Assembly (NCBI GenBank): GCA_022826905.1
Contig: JAJDUA010000008.1
Span: 1 to 64,000, forward strand
Length of the DNA stretch: 64,000 nt
Source: Candidatus Dadabacteria bacterium
Lineage (GTDB): Bacteria; Desulfobacterota_D; UBA1144; Nemesobacterales; Nemesobacteraceae
Reading direction: 5' to 3'
Shown: one piece after another, positions 1-11,621 of the stretch
Numbering within the stretch: the first letter of the stretch is position 1
How the letters are laid out: each line of letters opens with the position of its first letter
The notes under the pieces: generated by a model
What the model saw: the letters and a program-made list of their open reading frames with translations, nothing else
What the model was told of the DNA's origin: nothing
Database searches by the model: none
Made by a program: the position numbers and the translations under genes

Positions 1-135
1 GTGATGCCAGGGGACAATGTGAGTATGGAAGTGGAGTTGATAGCGCCAGTGGCGATGGAGGATCAGTTGCGTTTTGCGATAAGAGAGGGTGGAAGAACAG
101 TAGGTGCGGGCGTAGTAACTGAAATCATTGAATGA
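1..135 (+). CDS. tuf: Elongation factor Tu, C-terminal end (partial)
   Basis: The reading frame is open from base 1 and stops with TGA at 133-135, giving the last 44 residues of EF-Tu. The end of domain 3 is recognisable: [13 protein letters not shown] near the start, then [16 protein letters not shown] before the C-terminus. EF-Tu delivers aminoacyl-tRNA to the ribosome as a GTP complex. The 5' part lies outside the window. Placement directly before tRNA-Trp and secE is the usual tuf-trpT-secE-nusG arrangement of many bacteria. Confidence 0.95.
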   Translation: MMPGDNVSMEVELIAPVAMEDQLRFAIREGGRTVGAGVVTEIIE

Positions 136-156
136 TGAGTAATAGGGGAACTCTAC

Positions 157-229
157 AGGGCAGTAGCTCAATTGGTAGAGCAGCGGTCTCCAAAACCGCA
201 GGTTGGGGGTTCGAGACCCTCCTGCCCTG
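157..229 (+). tRNA. trpT: tRNA-Trp (anticodon CCA)
   Basis: A full cloverleaf can be drawn. Acceptor arms are AGGGCAG (157-163) and CTGCCCT (222-228), with discriminator G229. The D arm is GCTC/GAGC. The anticodon stem GCGGT/ACCGC encloses loop CTCCAAA with anticodon CCA at 190-192, and the T loop is TTCGAGA. The 3' CCA is not encoded. It lies between tuf and secE and is probably co-transcribed with them. Confidence 0.97.
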
Positions 230-243
230 CAGAAAACCGAATA

Positions 244-447
244 ATGGAAAAGTTTGACAGGATCAAAGTTGATACGACCAAGTATCTCAGCGGTGTTGCT
301 ACAGAGCTGAGAAGAATAACCTGGCCCGAGCGTAAGGATACGGTTAAATCAACCTTAGTGGTTGTTATTATTACCGCGTTTTTTGCACTCTTTTTTATGC
401 TGGCCGATTACGTGTTCTCTTTTCTGTTTGGTCTTATACTGAGTTAA
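244..447 (+). CDS. secE: Preprotein translocase subunit SecE
   Basis: A 67-residue protein, typical of the short single-span SecE. It has the conserved amphipathic segment ELRRITWPERKDTVKST (about residues 21-37), then one hydrophobic span (about 38-63). SecE clamps SecY in the inner-membrane SecYEG channel. The frame is open further upstream into the tRNA, but the ATG at 244 is chosen because it starts just after the tRNA gene and gives the family's usual length. nusG follows 25 bp downstream, the classic secE-nusG pair. Confidence 0.95.
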   Translation: MEKFDRIKVDTTKYLSGVATELRRITWPERKDTVKSTLVVVIITAFFALFFMLADYVFSFLFGLILS

Positions 448-472
448 AAAACGAATCGGGAGCAGTTTTCGG

Positions 473-1033
473 ATGCCGAGCAAGTGGTACATAGTACACG
501 TAAATACCGGTTTTGAGGAAAGGGTTAAAACCCAGATAGAAAACGGGATAGAGAGTATGAACAATGAAAACCTTGCCATTGACGAGGTTTTTATTCCTAC
601 TGAAACAGTAGTTGAAACACAGAAGGGCGGGAGGAAGAGAACATCTATTAGGAAATTCTTTCCCGGATATATAATGCTTAAAATGGAGCTTAACAAGGAA
701 ACCTTGGATTTTGTACGGGAGATACCGAAAGTCATAAGTTTTGTTGGAGGCCGCCCGGTTGATGGAAAGATAAATATTGATTCCATTCCTGAAGTTGACG
801 AAGAAAAAGTTAATGAGATAAAGACAAGGGCAAAAGAGGGCACGCTCAAACCCAAACCGAGTGTCGCTTTTGAGAAAGGAGAATCCATAAGAGTTATAGA
901 AGGTCCTTTTGCCAATTTCTCTGGAATTATAGAAGATGTAAAACCCGAAAAAGCCAGGGTGCAGGTGCTGGTGAGCATTTTTGGCAGAACCACACCCATA
1001 GAGCTTGATTTTAATCAGGTGGAGAAAATCTAG
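473..1033 (+). CDS. nusG: Transcription termination/antitermination protein NusG
   Basis: 186 residues, normal for NusG. The N-terminal NGN domain opens with KWYIVHVNTGFEERV and contains the FPGYI motif (about residue 63) and the VGGRPV segment. The C-terminal KOW domain (about 130-186) includes GESIRVIEGPFANFSGII. NusG binds the RNA polymerase clamp and couples it to Rho or ribosomal S10. Its stop codon is immediately followed by the rplK start with no gap, so the two are co-transcribed. Confidence 0.97.
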   Translation: MPSKWYIVHVNTGFEERVKTQIENGIESMNNENLAIDEVFIPTETVVETQKGGRKRTSIRKFFPGYIMLKMELNKETLDFVREIPKVISFVGGRPVDGKINIDSIPEVDEEKVNEIKTRAKEGTLKPKPSVAFEKGESIRVIEGPFANFSGIIEDVKPEKARVQVLVSIFGRTTPIELDFNQVEKI

Positions 1034-1453
1034 ATGAAGAAAATAAGCGGTTACATAAAATTGCTGATTGAGGCGGGAAAGGCATCCCCATCGCCTCCTG
1101 TGGGTCCCGCACTCGGACAAAGAGGCGTGAACATAATGGAATTCTGCAAGGCTTTTAATGCCCAGACATCCTCTTCCGAAGGGCTTCTTCCGGTTACGGT
1201 GACCGTTTACTCGGACAGATCTTTTGATCTTCAGATAAAAACTCCCCCTACTTCTTACCTTCTGAAAAAAGCTGCGGGCGTGGAGAAAGGTTCGGGATCC
1301 ACTCCGAGGACCAAAGCCGGCAAGATTACAGAGGAACAAGCACGGGAGATAGCGCAAAGAAAGCTTGAAGATCTCAATACTGATGAAATTGATGCAGCCT
1401 TGATGGTTGTGCGTGGTACCGCAAGAAGCATGGGAATTGATATAGAAGGATAA
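1034..1453 (+). CDS. rplK: 50S ribosomal protein L11
   Basis: 139 residues. The L11 N-terminal signature [18 protein letters not shown] and the C-terminal rRNA-binding domain ([24 protein letters not shown] at the end) are present. L11 binds 23S rRNA at the GTPase-associated centre. The start ATG abuts the nusG stop; rplA follows 16 bp after its stop. Part of the rplKAJL run. Confidence 0.97.
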   Translation: MKKISGYIKLLIEAGKASPSPPVGPALGQRGVNIMEFCKAFNAQTSSSEGLLPVTVTVYSDRSFDLQIKTPPTSYLLKKAAGVEKGSGSTPRTKAGKITEEQAREIAQRKLEDLNTDEIDAALMVVRGTARSMGIDIEG

Positions 1454-1469
1454 AGTTTGGAGAGACTTC

Positions 1470-2195
1470 ATGACCACCAGAGGAAAAAAATATATTGACG
1501 TAAGTACCAAAGTAGATTCCCGCAAAGAGTATACGGTTGATGAGGCCATGGAACTGGTGGCGCAGGCCCACTATGCGAAATTTGATGAAACGGTGGATAT
1601 AGCTGTAAATCTCGGCATAGATCCCAGACATGCAAACCAGCAGATTCGTTCCGCAATCGTGTTGCCTCACGGTCTCGGGAAAAAAATGACGGTCCTTGTG
1701 TTTGCAACGGATGACAAGGCAGTCGAGGCAAAAGAGGCCGGGGCCGATTATGTGGGCCTTGACGATATAGTGGGGAAAATTTCTAAGGAGAACTGGCTTG
1801 ATTTTGACGTGGCTATAGCAACTCCTGATGTGATGTCAAAAGTTGGCAGACTGGGAAAAATTCTGGGGCCAAGAGGGCTGATGCCTAGTCCGAAGGTAGG
1901 TACTGTAACTTTGGATGTTGCTAACATGGTTAAGGAATCAAAGGCCGGTCGTGTTGAAATCAGAAATGACAAAAGCGGTGTAATACACGCTCCTGTTGGA
2001 AAAGTGTCCTTCGGAAAACAGAATCTGAAAGAAAACTTTCTTGCCTTTATGGGCTTTGTGATCAAAGAGAAACCTGCTGCTTCTAAGGGGATTTTTCTGA
2101 AGAGAGTTTCGGTGTCGGCGACCATGGGTCCCGGTATCGGAGTGAGTGTGCCGGATATTAGAAATGAACTTAAAAGTATAGGAATTGCAGCGTGA
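1470..2195 (+). CDS. rplA: 50S ribosomal protein L1
   Basis: 241 residues, slightly longer than the E. coli protein (234). Clear L1 motifs: YTVDEAMELV near the N-terminus, VNLGIDPRHANQQIR, LGPRGLMPSPKVGTVT (about residues 132-147), and the C-terminal ATMGPGIGV. L1 forms the ribosomal L1 stalk and in many bacteria represses its own operon by binding its mRNA. AGAGACTT precedes the ATG at 1470. Confidence 0.97.
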   Translation: MTTRGKKYIDVSTKVDSRKEYTVDEAMELVAQAHYAKFDETVDIAVNLGIDPRHANQQIRSAIVLPHGLGKKMTVLVFATDDKAVEAKEAGADYVGLDDIVGKISKENWLDFDVAIATPDVMSKVGRLGKILGPRGLMPSPKVGTVTLDVANMVKESKAGRVEIRNDKSGVIHAPVGKVSFGKQNLKENFLAFMGFVIKEKPAASKGIFLKRVSVSATMGPGIGVSVPDIRNELKSIGIAA

Positions 2196-2231
2196 ACATA
2201 GCGCGAAACTAGATATGAGAAGAGAGAAACT

Positions 2232-2753
2232 ATGCTCAGTAAAGCCGAAAAGCAGAAAGTAATTGACGACTTGGCGTCTAGGTTTCATTCCGTTTCCTCG
2301 GTGTTCGTTGTTGAATACCAAGGACTTAAGGTGAAGGAGCTAGATGTTCTGAGGAAAAAACTCAGGCAGACCAATACAGAGTTTAGGGTTGTAAAGAACA
2401 CCCTTCTGGAAAAAGCTTCATTAGGAACGGACATAGAAAAAATGAAAGATCTTTTTTCGGGTCCCACAGCGATCGCTATTTGTGAGGGGGAATCTTCCGC
2501 GGCAGCGAAGGTTTTTATTGATTACGGCGAGGATTTTCCGGAAATCAAAGTGAAAGGCGGGGTATTTGAAGGAGAGGTAGTCGATGTATCCAGAATAGAG
2601 CAGATAGCAAAGCTTCCCTCAAGACAGGAGCTTATCTCCGAGTTTGTGGGGCTGCTTAGTGCTCCGATGGGCAACCTTGTGGGGGTCTTGGAGCAGACAC
2701 GCTCGAACATTGTCAATGTGTTAGAAGGTTTAAAAGAAAAGAAGACTAAATAA
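2232..2753 (+). CDS. rplJ: 50S ribosomal protein L10
   Basis: 173 residues. The N-terminal rRNA-binding part contains VEYQGLKVKELDVLRKKLR and the stretch NTEFRVVKNTLLEKA typical of L10. The C-terminal helix that binds L7/L12 dimers ends in GLKEKKTK. L10 anchors the stalk. The rplA-rplJ gap is only 36 bp, so the long L10 leader known from E. coli is absent here. A purine-rich AGAAGAGAG precedes the ATG. Confidence 0.95.
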   Translation: MLSKAEKQKVIDDLASRFHSVSSVFVVEYQGLKVKELDVLRKKLRQTNTEFRVVKNTLLEKASLGTDIEKMKDLFSGPTAIAICEGESSAAAKVFIDYGEDFPEIKVKGGVFEGEVVDVSRIEQIAKLPSRQELISEFVGLLSAPMGNLVGVLEQTRSNIVNVLEGLKEKKTK

Positions 2754-2789
2754 AAAACTGTAGAACTGTTTTATCAAGGAGGAGTAAAA

Positions 2790-3173
2790 ATGCCCGATAT
2801 TAGTAGAACAGACGTTGTTAACTATCTTGAACAAGCCAGCATGCTTGAGATATCTGAACTGATAGAGGAAATAAAGGAAAAGTTCGGTGTTCAGGCCGCT
2901 GTGCCTCAAGTTGCTGTTACCGCTGCTGCCGGTGCCGAAGCGGCTCCTGCGGCCGAAGAGAAGACTGAGTTTAATGTAATTCTCAGTTCTTTCGGAGACA
3001 AGAAAATACAGGTGATAAAGGTGGTAAGGGAGATTGCCGGTCTTGGACTCAAGGAGTCCAAAGAACTTGTTGAAGGAGCTCCCAAACCTGTAAAAGAAGG
3101 AGTTAGCAAGGATGAGGCTGAAGATATCAAGAAAAAGCTTGAAGACGCCGGGGCGACCGTTGAAGTTAACTGA
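2790..3173 (+). CDS. rplL: 50S ribosomal protein L7/L12
   Basis: 127 residues. An N-terminal dimerisation helix is followed by an Ala/Pro-rich hinge (about 42-57) and the C-terminal factor-binding domain with [20 protein letters not shown] and GATVEVN at the end. Several copies per ribosome recruit translation GTPases. A strong Shine-Dalgarno AAGGAGG lies just upstream of the ATG, fitting its known high expression relative to L10. Confidence 0.97.
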   Translation: MPDISRTDVVNYLEQASMLEISELIEEIKEKFGVQAAVPQVAVTAAAGAEAAPAAEEKTEFNVILSSFGDKKIQVIKVVREIAGLGLKESKELVEGAPKPVKEGVSKDEAEDIKKKLEDAGATVEVN

Positions 3174-3226
3174 CCATAATCTTCTTCGGTTATTTCCACT
3201 TAAACTAAAAAACGAGGGGGTGCGCG

Positions 3227-6200
3227 TTGAGCATAGAGAATATAGAGTCTCAGGAGTTAAGGAAAGATTTTTCGAAGATCCCCCAGGTTCTGGATATCCC
3301 CCACCTGCTTGATGTACAGATAAGATCGTACGAAGATTTTCTGCAGGCCGATGTTCCTCCTGATGAGCGTTCGGACACCGGCCTCCACGGAGCCTTCAAG
3401 GCTGTTTTTCCTCTTGAGGATTATAATGGCAAGGCTTCTTTGGAATATCTCAGCTACAGGCTGGACGAACCCAAGTATGATTTCGCCGAATGCAGACTTA
3501 AGGGCTATACCTATACTGCTCCTCTTTATGTAACTTTCCGTCTTATTATCTGGGACATTCCTGAGGGTGAAAAAGGGCAGAAAGACACCGAAAGACAGTT
3601 CCGCGATATTAAAGAACAAGAAATATACTTTGGGGAAGTACAGCTTATGACCCTCAGCGGTTCTTTTATAGTAAACGGAACCGAAAGAGTAATAGTAAAC
3701 CAGCTCCACAGATCTCCCGGAGTGTTTTTTGATCGGGACAAAAGCAAAAACCAGTTGTCCGGAAAGGAAGGATCTTTTATAGCGAGAATCGTTCCCCAGA
3801 ACGGTCGCTGGCTTGATTTTGAATATGATCTGAAAGACATGCTCCATGTCCGCATAGACCGAAAGAAAAAATTCCACGTCACTGTCCTTCTTAAAGCCAT
3901 GGGTTATGACGAGCAGCAGATAATGGACTTTTTCTATCCCGTGGAAACTTTTCATATAGAACCGCAAGAACTCCGCAAAGAAGTAACCGCGGAAGTTTTC
4001 AACGTGGGGAAGGATGGTTTTAAAAGGGAAGCGACCACCGAAATAATCTCCTATCAAAAAGCGACTGTGGACATAAACCACCCGGAAACGGGTGAACTTA
4101 TAGGTAAAAAGGGGAGAAGGCTGAAAAATCTTCTTTCGAGATTGGAAGAGGCCGACATGACTTCCATACCCGTTTCGGATGAAGAGATAATGGAGAAACC
4201 CTCGGCCGAAGTGGTTTCCGACCCCGAAACAGGGGAAGTAATACTGGATTTCAACGAAGAAGTAACGGAAGAAAAATTCGAGGAGTTGCGCAGAATTGGT
4301 AAAAAGACCCTCAGAGTCTACTACATAGACAAGACCCTGTTCGTGAGTTCTCTTCGGACCACACTTCTTTCCGATAAGGTGGATTCATGTGAGGAAGCCA
4401 TAACGGAGATATACAAGAAATTCAGGCCTACGGATCCTCCTTCTAATGAAGTCGCGCGGACTTTCTTTGAAAACATGTTCTTCACTCAGGACGCGTACAG
4501 ACTCTCGAAGGTAGGTCGGATTAAGATCAACTACAAGCTTAAGAGGAAGGGTGTGAGCGATGATCATCTTACTTTGGACAGAGAAGATATACTCCTGACA
4601 GTGAAGTACCTGCTTGATTTGAAAGGTGGCAGGGGGTCTACCGACGACATAGACCATCTTGGCAACCGAAGGGTCAGAACTGTTGGGGAACTAATAGAGG
4701 ACCGTTTTTATCACGGTCTTGAGAGATTAGCCCGGTTCGTAAAGGAAAAAATGGGGTACCAGACCATAGAGAACCTCATGCCTAATGAAGTACTCGTTCC
4801 GAAAACCGTTACATCGGTTCTCAAGGAGTTTTTCACCACGGGTCAACTTTCTCAGTTCATGGATCAGACTAACCCTCTGTCGGAAATAACCCATAAAAGA
4901 AGACTGAGCGCACTTGGTCCGGGTGGTCTTACCAGAGAGAGAGCGGGGTTTGAGGTAAGGGATGTTCACTCTTCCCATTATGGAAGAATATGCCCTATAG
5001 AAACTCCCGAAGGTCCTAATATCGGACTTATATCCAGCTTGAGCACTTATGCCAAGATAGATGAATCCGGATTTATTCGGACTCCTTACAGGAAAGTGAA
5101 GGACGGGCGTGTTACGGACGAAATAGTTTATATGAATGCCCTTATGGAAGAAGATTACATTGTAGCCCAGGCAAATGCCCCTCTTGAAGAGGACGGGTCT
5201 TTCAAACTGCCCCTTGTCTCCGCTAGGGGAAATGGCGAATTTATGATGGTTGAGAGGGAGAAGGTTGAGTTTATGGATGTATCCCCTTCGCAGCTTGTGT
5301 CAGTTTCGGCTTCTCTGATTCCCTTTCTTGAGCATGATGACGCGAACAGGGCCCTTATGGGTTCCAATATGCAGCGCCAGGCCGTGCCGTTGATAAAGAG
5401 CGTCTCGCCGCTTGTGGGAACGGGCTTTGAAAGCAAGGTGGCCAAAGACTCCGGAGTTACGGTTGTCGCGCGCAGAGATGGTGTAGTGGAGTCTGTAGAT
5501 GCGGTTAGGATTGTAGTTAAGTCTACGGAAAGAAGTCGTGAAGGCGGAGTGGATATTTATAACCTGATAAAATTCCACCGCTCGAACCAGAGTTCCTGCT
5601 GGAATCAGAACCCTATAGTTCGCCAAGGGCAGCGGGTGAAGAAAGGGCAGGTAATAGCTGATGGATGTTCGACGGATCGTGGCGAACTCGCGCTCGGACA
5701 GAATATGGTTGTCGCTTTCATGCCATGGGGGGGATATAACTTTGAAGACGCAATCTTGATATCCGAGAGAGTTGTAAAGGACGACGCATTTACTTCAATC
5801 CATATTGAGGAGTTTGAGTGTACGGCAAGGGAGACAAAACTCGGGAGAGAAGATATAACCCGGGATATACCTAATGTGTCCGAAGAGTCACTGAGGAATC
5901 TGGATGAAAGCGGAATAATAATGATAGGTGCCGAGGTCGAGCCAGGAGACATACTGGTTGGAAAAATTTCTCCGAAAGCCGAAACTCAGCTTTCTCCGGA
6001 GGAGAGGCTCTTAAGGGCGATTTTCGGAGATAAAGCCGGGGATGTCAAAGACTCATCCCTCAAGGTTTCTTCCGGAGTATACGGTACCGTGATAGATGTT
6101 GAAACTCTCGTATCCCGCTCCATAGATAAGGACGAGAGGAGTAAGGACATTGAGAACCAAGAAATCTCAAAATTGATGGAAGAGAAAGAAAACGAGGTAA

Positions 6201-7417
6201 CTATTCTCAGGCGGGATGCGGTTGACAGAGTAAAGCATATTGTTCTCGGCAAAACTTCGCTTTCCAAAATAACGGTTAACAGAAAAACGATTCTTAAAAG
6301 CGGACAGAAAATCACCGAAGAGATTCTTGACGCTACTCCCTTAGAAAAGCTTGTTGATGTCAGGATAAAGGATCTTCCCGAAGCGGGTGAAGAGCTGGCT
6401 GGAATAATTGGCAGAGTTCTCAAACGCATTGATTACGTGACCGCTGCCTATGAACAGCGCATAGAAAAACTGAAAAAGCCCGATGAGTTGCCTCCTGGAG
6501 TTTTGAGAGTGGTTAAGGTCCGCATTGCGGTTAAAAGAAAGCTTCAAGTCGGTGACAAAATGGCGGGACGGCATGGCAACAAGGGTGTCGTATCGAAAAT
6601 ACTTCCACAAGAAGATATGCCTTATCTTTCTGATGGAAGGCCTGTTGATATGGTGCTTAATCCACTCGGCGTGCCTTCAAGGATGAATGTTGGCCAAATA
6701 CTGGAGACCCATCTGGGATGGGGCGGCAGAGAACTGGGAAGACAGCTTAATGAGTATATTGAACAGGAATTTAACGATGAAGCCTTAAGAGAAAAGCTTC
6801 TGGAGATATACTCGAGTTCTTCGCAGGTACGCAAGCTTGTTGAGTCGCTGGACAGAGAGGGTCTTGTTGAGTTGGCAAGAGAGCTTAAAGACGGAGTGCC
6901 TGTGAAATCCCCGGTCTTTGACGGGGCCCACGAGGCTGAAATCGCGCGGATTCAACACCTTGCTGGCATTGACGAAGACGGAAAGACTATTCTTTTTGAT
7001 GGTCAGACTGGCGAACCTTTTGATCAGAAAGTGTGCGTTGGGATAATGTACATGTTGAAACTGCATCACCTTGTTGAAGAGAAAATTCATGCCAGGGCAA
7101 TCGGACCTTATTCACTGGTAACCCAGCAACCCCTTGGTGGAAAGGCCCACTTCGGTGGACAGAGACTTGGAGAAATGGAGGTCTGGGCGCTTGAAGCTTA
7201 TGGGGCCGCTTACACTCTTCAGGAATTTGTCACCATAAAATCAGACGACGTAGCGGGACGAACGAGAATATTCGACTCGATCGTGAGAGGTGATATGAAT
7301 TTTGAACCAGGTCTTCCTGAATCTTTCAAAGTGTTGCGCAAGGAACTGCAGGCTTTAGGACTTGATGTGGATCTTATTGAGCAGGAAGCGGAAATTGAGC
7401 CGCTTCCGAAATATTAA
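3227..7417 (+). CDS. rpoB: DNA-directed RNA polymerase subunit beta
   Basis: 1396 residues, a typical proteobacterial-size beta subunit. Conserved segments include HRSPGVFFD, the rifampicin region ([17 protein letters not shown], then [19 protein letters not shown]), [13 protein letters not shown], and the C-terminal [15 protein letters not shown]. The start is TTG at 3227, supported by GAGGGGG six bases upstream; no in-frame ATG fits better. It forms the catalytic core with beta'. rpoC follows after 18 bp. Rifampicin-site residues look wild-type. Confidence 0.97.
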   Translation: MSIENIESQELRKDFSKIPQVLDIPHLLDVQIRSYEDFLQADVPPDERSDTGLHGAFKAVFPLEDYNGKASLEYLSYRLDEPKYDFAECRLKGYTYTAPLYVTFRLIIWDIPEGEKGQKDTERQFRDIKEQEIYFGEVQLMTLSGSFIVNGTERVIVNQLHRSPGVFFDRDKSKNQLSGKEGSFIARIVPQNGRWLDFEYDLKDMLHVRIDRKKKFHVTVLLKAMGYDEQQIMDFFYPVETFHIEPQELRKEVTAEVFNVGKDGFKREATTEIISYQKATVDINHPETGELIGKKGRRLKNLLSRLEEADMTSIPVSDEEIMEKPSAEVVSDPETGEVILDFNEEVTEEKFEELRRIGKKTLRVYYIDKTLFVSSLRTTLLSDKVDSCEEAITEIYKKFRPTDPPSNEVARTFFENMFFTQDAYRLSKVGRIKINYKLKRKGVSDDHLTLDREDILLTVKYLLDLKGGRGSTDDIDHLGNRRVRTVGELIEDRFYHGLERLARFVKEKMGYQTIENLMPNEVLVPKTVTSVLKEFFTTGQLSQFMDQTNPLSEITHKRRLSALGPGGLTRERAGFEVRDVHSSHYGRICPIETPEGPNIGLISSLSTYAKIDESGFIRTPYRKVKDGRVTDEIVYMNALMEEDYIVAQANAPLEEDGSFKLPLVSARGNGEFMMVEREKVEFMDVSPSQLVSVSASLIPFLEHDDANRALMGSNMQRQAVPLIKSVSPLVGTGFESKVAKDSGVTVVARRDGVVESVDAVRIVVKSTERSREGGVDIYNLIKFHRSNQSSCWNQNPIVRQGQRVKKGQVIADGCSTDRGELALGQNMVVAFMPWGGYNFEDAILISERVVKDDAFTSIHIEEFECTARETKLGREDITRDIPNVSEESLRNLDESGIIMIGAEVEPGDILVGKISPKAETQLSPEERLLRAIFGDKAGDVKDSSLKVSSGVYGTVIDVETLVSRSIDKDERSKDIENQEISKLMEEKENEVTILRRDAVDRVKHIVLGKTSLSKITVNRKTILKSGQKITEEILDATPLEKLVDVRIKDLPEAGEELAGIIGRVLKRIDYVTAAYEQRIEKLKKPDELPPGVLRVVKVRIAVKRKLQVGDKMAGRHGNKGVVSKILPQEDMPYLSDGRPVDMVLNPLGVPSRMNVGQILETHLGWGGRELGRQLNEYIEQEFNDEALREKLLEIYSSSSQVRKLVESLDREGLVELARELKDGVPVKSPVFDGAHEAEIARIQHLAGIDEDGKTILFDGQTGEPFDQKVCVGIMYMLKLHHLVEEKIHARAIGPYSLVTQQPLGGKAHFGGQRLGEMEVWALEAYGAAYTLQEFVTIKSDDVAGRTRIFDSIVRGDMNFEPGLPESFKVLRKELQALGLDVDLIEQEAEIEPLPKY

Positions 7418-7435
7418 TTTGGAGGGAATCATACC

Positions 7436-10400
7436 ATGGACATAGACACGCTTTTTGAAAAGCCGAAAAACCCTTCTGATTACTCGACCATAAAAATTTC
7501 CATAGCTTCTCCGGAAAAAATTAGGTCATGGTCAAACGGAGAGATAAAAAAGCCTGAAACCATAAACTACAGGACTTTCAAACCCGAGAGAAACGGTCTT
7601 TTTTGTGCCAAAATATTCGGGCCCGTGAAAGATTACGAATGCACCTGCGGAAAATACAAAAGACTTAAGCACAGGGGAATAACGTGTGAGAAATGCGGCG
7701 TAGAAGTAATTTCCTCTAAAGTGAGAAGGGAGAGAATGGGTCATATAGAACTTGCTTCTCCCGTTGCGCACATATGGCTTCTTCGCAGTATTCCCAGCAG
7801 AATAGGAATGCTTCTTGACATGACTTTGAAGGATCTTGAAAGAGTGCTCTACTTCGAGGCTTACATAGTTATGGATCCAGGGGCTTCCGATCTCAAGTTT
7901 GCCCAAGTAATAACAGAAGATGAGTACAGAGACGAGCGCGAGCGCTTCGGTTCCGAGTTTGTCATCGGTATGGGGGCTGAGTCGGTACGGGAAATGCTGA
8001 AAACCATAGATTTAAATGAGCTCTCTCAGGAACTCAGGATAAGTATGAAAGAGACCAAGTCTCCGATCAAAAAAGCCCGTATTGCGAAGAGACTGAGGAT
8101 ATGTGAAGCGTTTCGCAAGTCCAAAAACCGTCCGGAATGGATGATTCTGACCACTATTCCTGTTCTGCCACCTGATCTCAGACCCCTTGTTCCTCTTGAT
8201 GGAGGACGGTTTGCCGCCTCTGATCTCAACGATCTCTACAGAAGGGTTATCAACAGAAACAACAGGCTGAGAAAACTCCTTGAGCTCGGCGCTCCAGACA
8301 TAATAGTCAGAAATGAAAAGAGGATGTTGCAGGAGTCCGTCGACGCGCTTTTGGAGAACGGGAGAAGGGGAAGACCCGTTTTGGGCCATAACCACAGGCC
8401 ACTTAAGAGTCTGAGTGACATAATAAAAGGTAAACAAGGCAGATTCAGGCAAAATCTTCTGGGAAAAAGAGTTGATTACTCGGGTCGGTCGGTGATTACC
8501 GTAGGCCCCGATCTGCGTCTTCACCAATGCGGAATCCCCAAGCAGATGGCGCTTGAACTTTTCAGGCCCTTTATCTACCAGAAGCTTGAAAGATGGGGTG
8601 AGGCGGCAACGATAAAGATAGCTAAGAAACTGCTCGACAGCGAAGCTCCAGTAGTGTGGGATGCTCTTGACGAGGTGATAAAGGAGCATCCGGTGCTTCT
8701 TAACAGAGCCCCGACTCTTCATCGTCTGAGCATACAGGCTTTCGAGCCGGTGCTTATTGAAGATAAAGCCATTCAGCTTCATCCTCTTGTATGCCCTGCC
8801 TACAACGCGGATTTTGACGGCGACCAGATGGCGGTTCACGTTCCGCTTTCAATTGAGGCTCAGACCGAATGCCGCTCGCTCGTTATGTCGACGAACAATA
8901 TTCTTTCTCCCGCACACGGAAAGCCGATAATACTTCCCACTCAGGATATAGTTCTGGGGCTTTACTATCTCACAAGGGATACAGCTTCGGATAAAAGTTC
9001 TGATCCGGGTCGCGTTTTTTCAGTACGCGAGGTGGTTTTTGCGTATGAGCTGGGAAAGATCAGTTTGCATGATAGCGTAACCGTAAGGATTGAAGGGCAG
9101 AACTATCTGACGACCGTCGGAAGAGTATTGATGTACGAAGTTGTTCCCGAAGGTGTTCAATTTGAACTTATAAACAAGCCAATGACTAAAAGAGCTATAG
9201 AAGCCCTTGTGGATGAGTGTTTCAGGAAAACCGGCGGTAAAAGCACAGTTTTGCTTGCTGACAGCCTGAGGACTCTAGGATTTAAGTATTCGACAAAGTC
9301 TGGAGCTTCTATTTCAATCACGGACATGATCATTCCTGAATCAAAGAAGGATCTGCTGGAAAATGCCCAAGAGGAAGTTATGAAAGTGCAGGGCCAGTAT
9401 TCTCAGGGGCTGATAACCGATGGAGAGAGATACAACAAGGTAATAGATATCTGGGCAAAAACAAGCGATGAAGTTGCTCAGGCAATGATGGAAAAGATTT
9501 CTTCAGAACAGGTCCAGACTGGTAAGAACAGTAGAGTTCTGGGACCGAGTTCGAACCCAATATACATGATGATTGATTCTGGGGCGAGAGGGAGCCAGAC
9601 GCAGGTAAGGCAGCTTGCGGGCATGAGAGGGCTTATGGCGAAACCTTCGGGAGAAATAATAGAAACCCCTATCACATCCAATTTCCGTGAGGGGCTGTCG
9701 GTGCTCCAGTATTTTATTTCTACCCACGGTGCGAGGAAGGGGCTTGCGGATACAGCCCTGAAAACGGCAAATGCCGGTTACCTGACGCGGAGGCTGATTG
9801 ATGCCGCTCAGGATGTAATGATTACCGAGCTTGACTGCGGTACCATAGAGGGAATTAAAGTCAGTGACTTGGTGGAAGGTGGAGAAATAATCGAAAAAGT
9901 GGGAGAGAGGGTGCTTGGAAGGGTGGTACTTGAAGATATAGAGGATCCTCAGACCGGAAATATTATTGTTCGCGCAAACGAGGAAGTTGACGAGGCCGCA
10001 GTTCTTAAGATAGATGAAGCCGGTATAGGCGAGGTGAGTATCCGCTCCGTTCTTACCTGTGAAACTAGAAGCGGTGTCTGCAGACTCTGCTATGGAAGGA
10101 ACCTCTCAACTGGAAAGCTTGTGAACATGGGTGAAGCCATAGGTATTGTCGCGGCCCAGTCAATCGGGGAACCCGGAACCCAGCTTACCATGAGAACGTT
10201 CCATATAGGTGGTGCCGCGAGCCAGAGAGCGGCCGAGAGCACCCTTGAGAGTCAGCACGAGGGCATAGTCAGGTTCAAGAACATAAAGGCCGTCAAGGGA
10301 CGCGATAACAAATTGGTTGTTATCAGCAGAAGCGGGGTGCTCTCAATTGAGGATAGCAAGGGATATGAAAGGGAAAAATGTCCTGTTGTACTTGGAGCCA

Positions 10401-11581
10401 GACTTAATGTAAAGGAAGGGGACAAGGTGAAGAAGGGGAAGATACTTGCTGAGTGGGATCCTTACACAACCCCCATAATTTCGGAGATTCCGGGTGTTGT
10501 AAAGTTCAAGGATCTTGAAGCCGGAGTTACTTACAAGGAACAGGTGGATGAAGTCACGGGTGTTCTCATGAGAGTGGTGGTTGAGACCAAGGATCTGGAA
10601 ATGCACCCCACTCTGGATGTCGAGGTGAGAACGGAGGATTTAGAGTCTCTGGAAATCGATTCTTTGCCGAAGGACAAGAAAGTGCCTTACTCGCTTCCCG
10701 TAGGCGCTATAATAGAAGTTGGCGACAGAGATAATATAGAGGCGGGGGACGTACTTGCCAAGATTCCTAGAGCGACCTCGAAAACAAAGGACATTACCGG
10801 AGGCCTTCCCAGGGTTGCTGAGCTTTTCGAAGCCAGAGTGCCCAAAGATCCGGCCGTTGTAAGTGAAATCGACGGAATTATATCTTACGGAAAAGATGTA
10901 AAGGGTAAGAAGAGGGTTGTGGTAACTCCAGAGATGGGAGAGCCTAAAGAATATACGGTCCCCAGGGGAAAGCATATCTTGGTCAGGGAAGGAGAGTTTG
11001 TTTCTTCCGGTGATCAGCTTGTCGACGGTGCGGTTAATCCTCACGACATTCTGAATATCATGGGAGAAAAAGCTCTCGCCAACTATATGGTTAATGAAAT
11101 TCAGGAAGTCTACAGACTTCAGGGTGTGAAGATTAACGACAAGCATATCGAGGTTATAGTTAAGCAAATGCTGAAAAGGGTGAAGATAAAAGATCCGGGT
11201 GACACTACTATGCTTGTCGGCGAAGCTATAGAGAAAAATGTTTTCTTTGAGGAAAACGAGAAGATTGTCGAAGAAGACGGAACCCCGGCAGCGGCCGAGC
11301 CGCTTCTTCTGGGTATAACCCGCGCCTCGCTTAGCACGCGCAGCTGGCTTTCCGCCGCTTCTTTTCAGGAAACAACCAGGGTTCTTACCGAGGCCTCCTG
11401 CGAGGGCAGGGAAGACGATCTCAGAGGGCTTAAGGAAAACGTTATCGTGGGCAGGTTGATTCCGGCTGGCACGGGCCTTCCCATGTACAGGGACATAAGC
11501 ATAGAGACTGAGGCACCGGAAATACCCGTACCCGTACCGGAAGCCGAAGAGAAGAGCGAAGACGTATTGCTGGAAAGCTAA
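7436..11581 (+). CDS. rpoC: DNA-directed RNA polymerase subunit beta'
   Basis: 1381 residues. The N-terminal zinc site is C69, C71, C84 and C87. The catalytic Mg2+ motif NADFDGDQM carries Asp459, Asp461 and Asp463. The bridge/trigger region shows [17 protein letters not shown], and the second zinc site is [11 protein letters not shown]. The C-terminal tail is acidic. GGAGGG precedes the ATG at 7436. It is separate from rpoB, unlike the fused rpoBC of some epsilonproteobacteria. valS follows 40 bp downstream with no evident terminator. Confidence 0.97.
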   Translation: MDIDTLFEKPKNPSDYSTIKISIASPEKIRSWSNGEIKKPETINYRTFKPERNGLFCAKIFGPVKDYECTCGKYKRLKHRGITCEKCGVEVISSKVRRERMGHIELASPVAHIWLLRSIPSRIGMLLDMTLKDLERVLYFEAYIVMDPGASDLKFAQVITEDEYRDERERFGSEFVIGMGAESVREMLKTIDLNELSQELRISMKETKSPIKKARIAKRLRICEAFRKSKNRPEWMILTTIPVLPPDLRPLVPLDGGRFAASDLNDLYRRVINRNNRLRKLLELGAPDIIVRNEKRMLQESVDALLENGRRGRPVLGHNHRPLKSLSDIIKGKQGRFRQNLLGKRVDYSGRSVITVGPDLRLHQCGIPKQMALELFRPFIYQKLERWGEAATIKIAKKLLDSEAPVVWDALDEVIKEHPVLLNRAPTLHRLSIQAFEPVLIEDKAIQLHPLVCPAYNADFDGDQMAVHVPLSIEAQTECRSLVMSTNNILSPAHGKPIILPTQDIVLGLYYLTRDTASDKSSDPGRVFSVREVVFAYELGKISLHDSVTVRIEGQNYLTTVGRVLMYEVVPEGVQFELINKPMTKRAIEALVDECFRKTGGKSTVLLADSLRTLGFKYSTKSGASISITDMIIPESKKDLLENAQEEVMKVQGQYSQGLITDGERYNKVIDIWAKTSDEVAQAMMEKISSEQVQTGKNSRVLGPSSNPIYMMIDSGARGSQTQVRQLAGMRGLMAKPSGEIIETPITSNFREGLSVLQYFISTHGARKGLADTALKTANAGYLTRRLIDAAQDVMITELDCGTIEGIKVSDLVEGGEIIEKVGERVLGRVVLEDIEDPQTGNIIVRANEEVDEAAVLKIDEAGIGEVSIRSVLTCETRSGVCRLCYGRNLSTGKLVNMGEAIGIVAAQSIGEPGTQLTMRTFHIGGAASQRAAESTLESQHEGIVRFKNIKAVKGRDNKLVVISRSGVLSIEDSKGYEREKCPVVLGARLNVKEGDKVKKGKILAEWDPYTTPIISEIPGVVKFKDLEAGVTYKEQVDEVTGVLMRVVVETKDLEMHPTLDVEVRTEDLESLEIDSLPKDKKVPYSLPVGAIIEVGDRDNIEAGDVLAKIPRATSKTKDITGGLPRVAELFEARVPKDPAVVSEIDGIISYGKDVKGKKRVVVTPEMGEPKEYTVPRGKHILVREGEFVSSGDQLVDGAVNPHDILNIMGEKALANYMVNEIQEVYRLQGVKINDKHIEVIVKQMLKRVKIKDPGDTTMLVGEAIEKNVFFEENEKIVEEDGTPAAAEPLLLGITRASLSTRSWLSAASFQETTRVLTEASCEGREDDLRGLKENVIVGRLIPAGTGLPMYRDISIETEAPEIPVPVPEAEEKSEDVLLES

Positions 11582-11621
11582 TATTCCCCCTGCGGTCTAT
11601 TCTTTCTTTTGATCAGTAGCC

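Noticed and set aside
355-1549. Long minus-strand open frames opposite secE, nusG and rplK
   Set aside because: They are reading-frame shadows of well-supported genes, with no recognisable protein and no ribosome-binding site.
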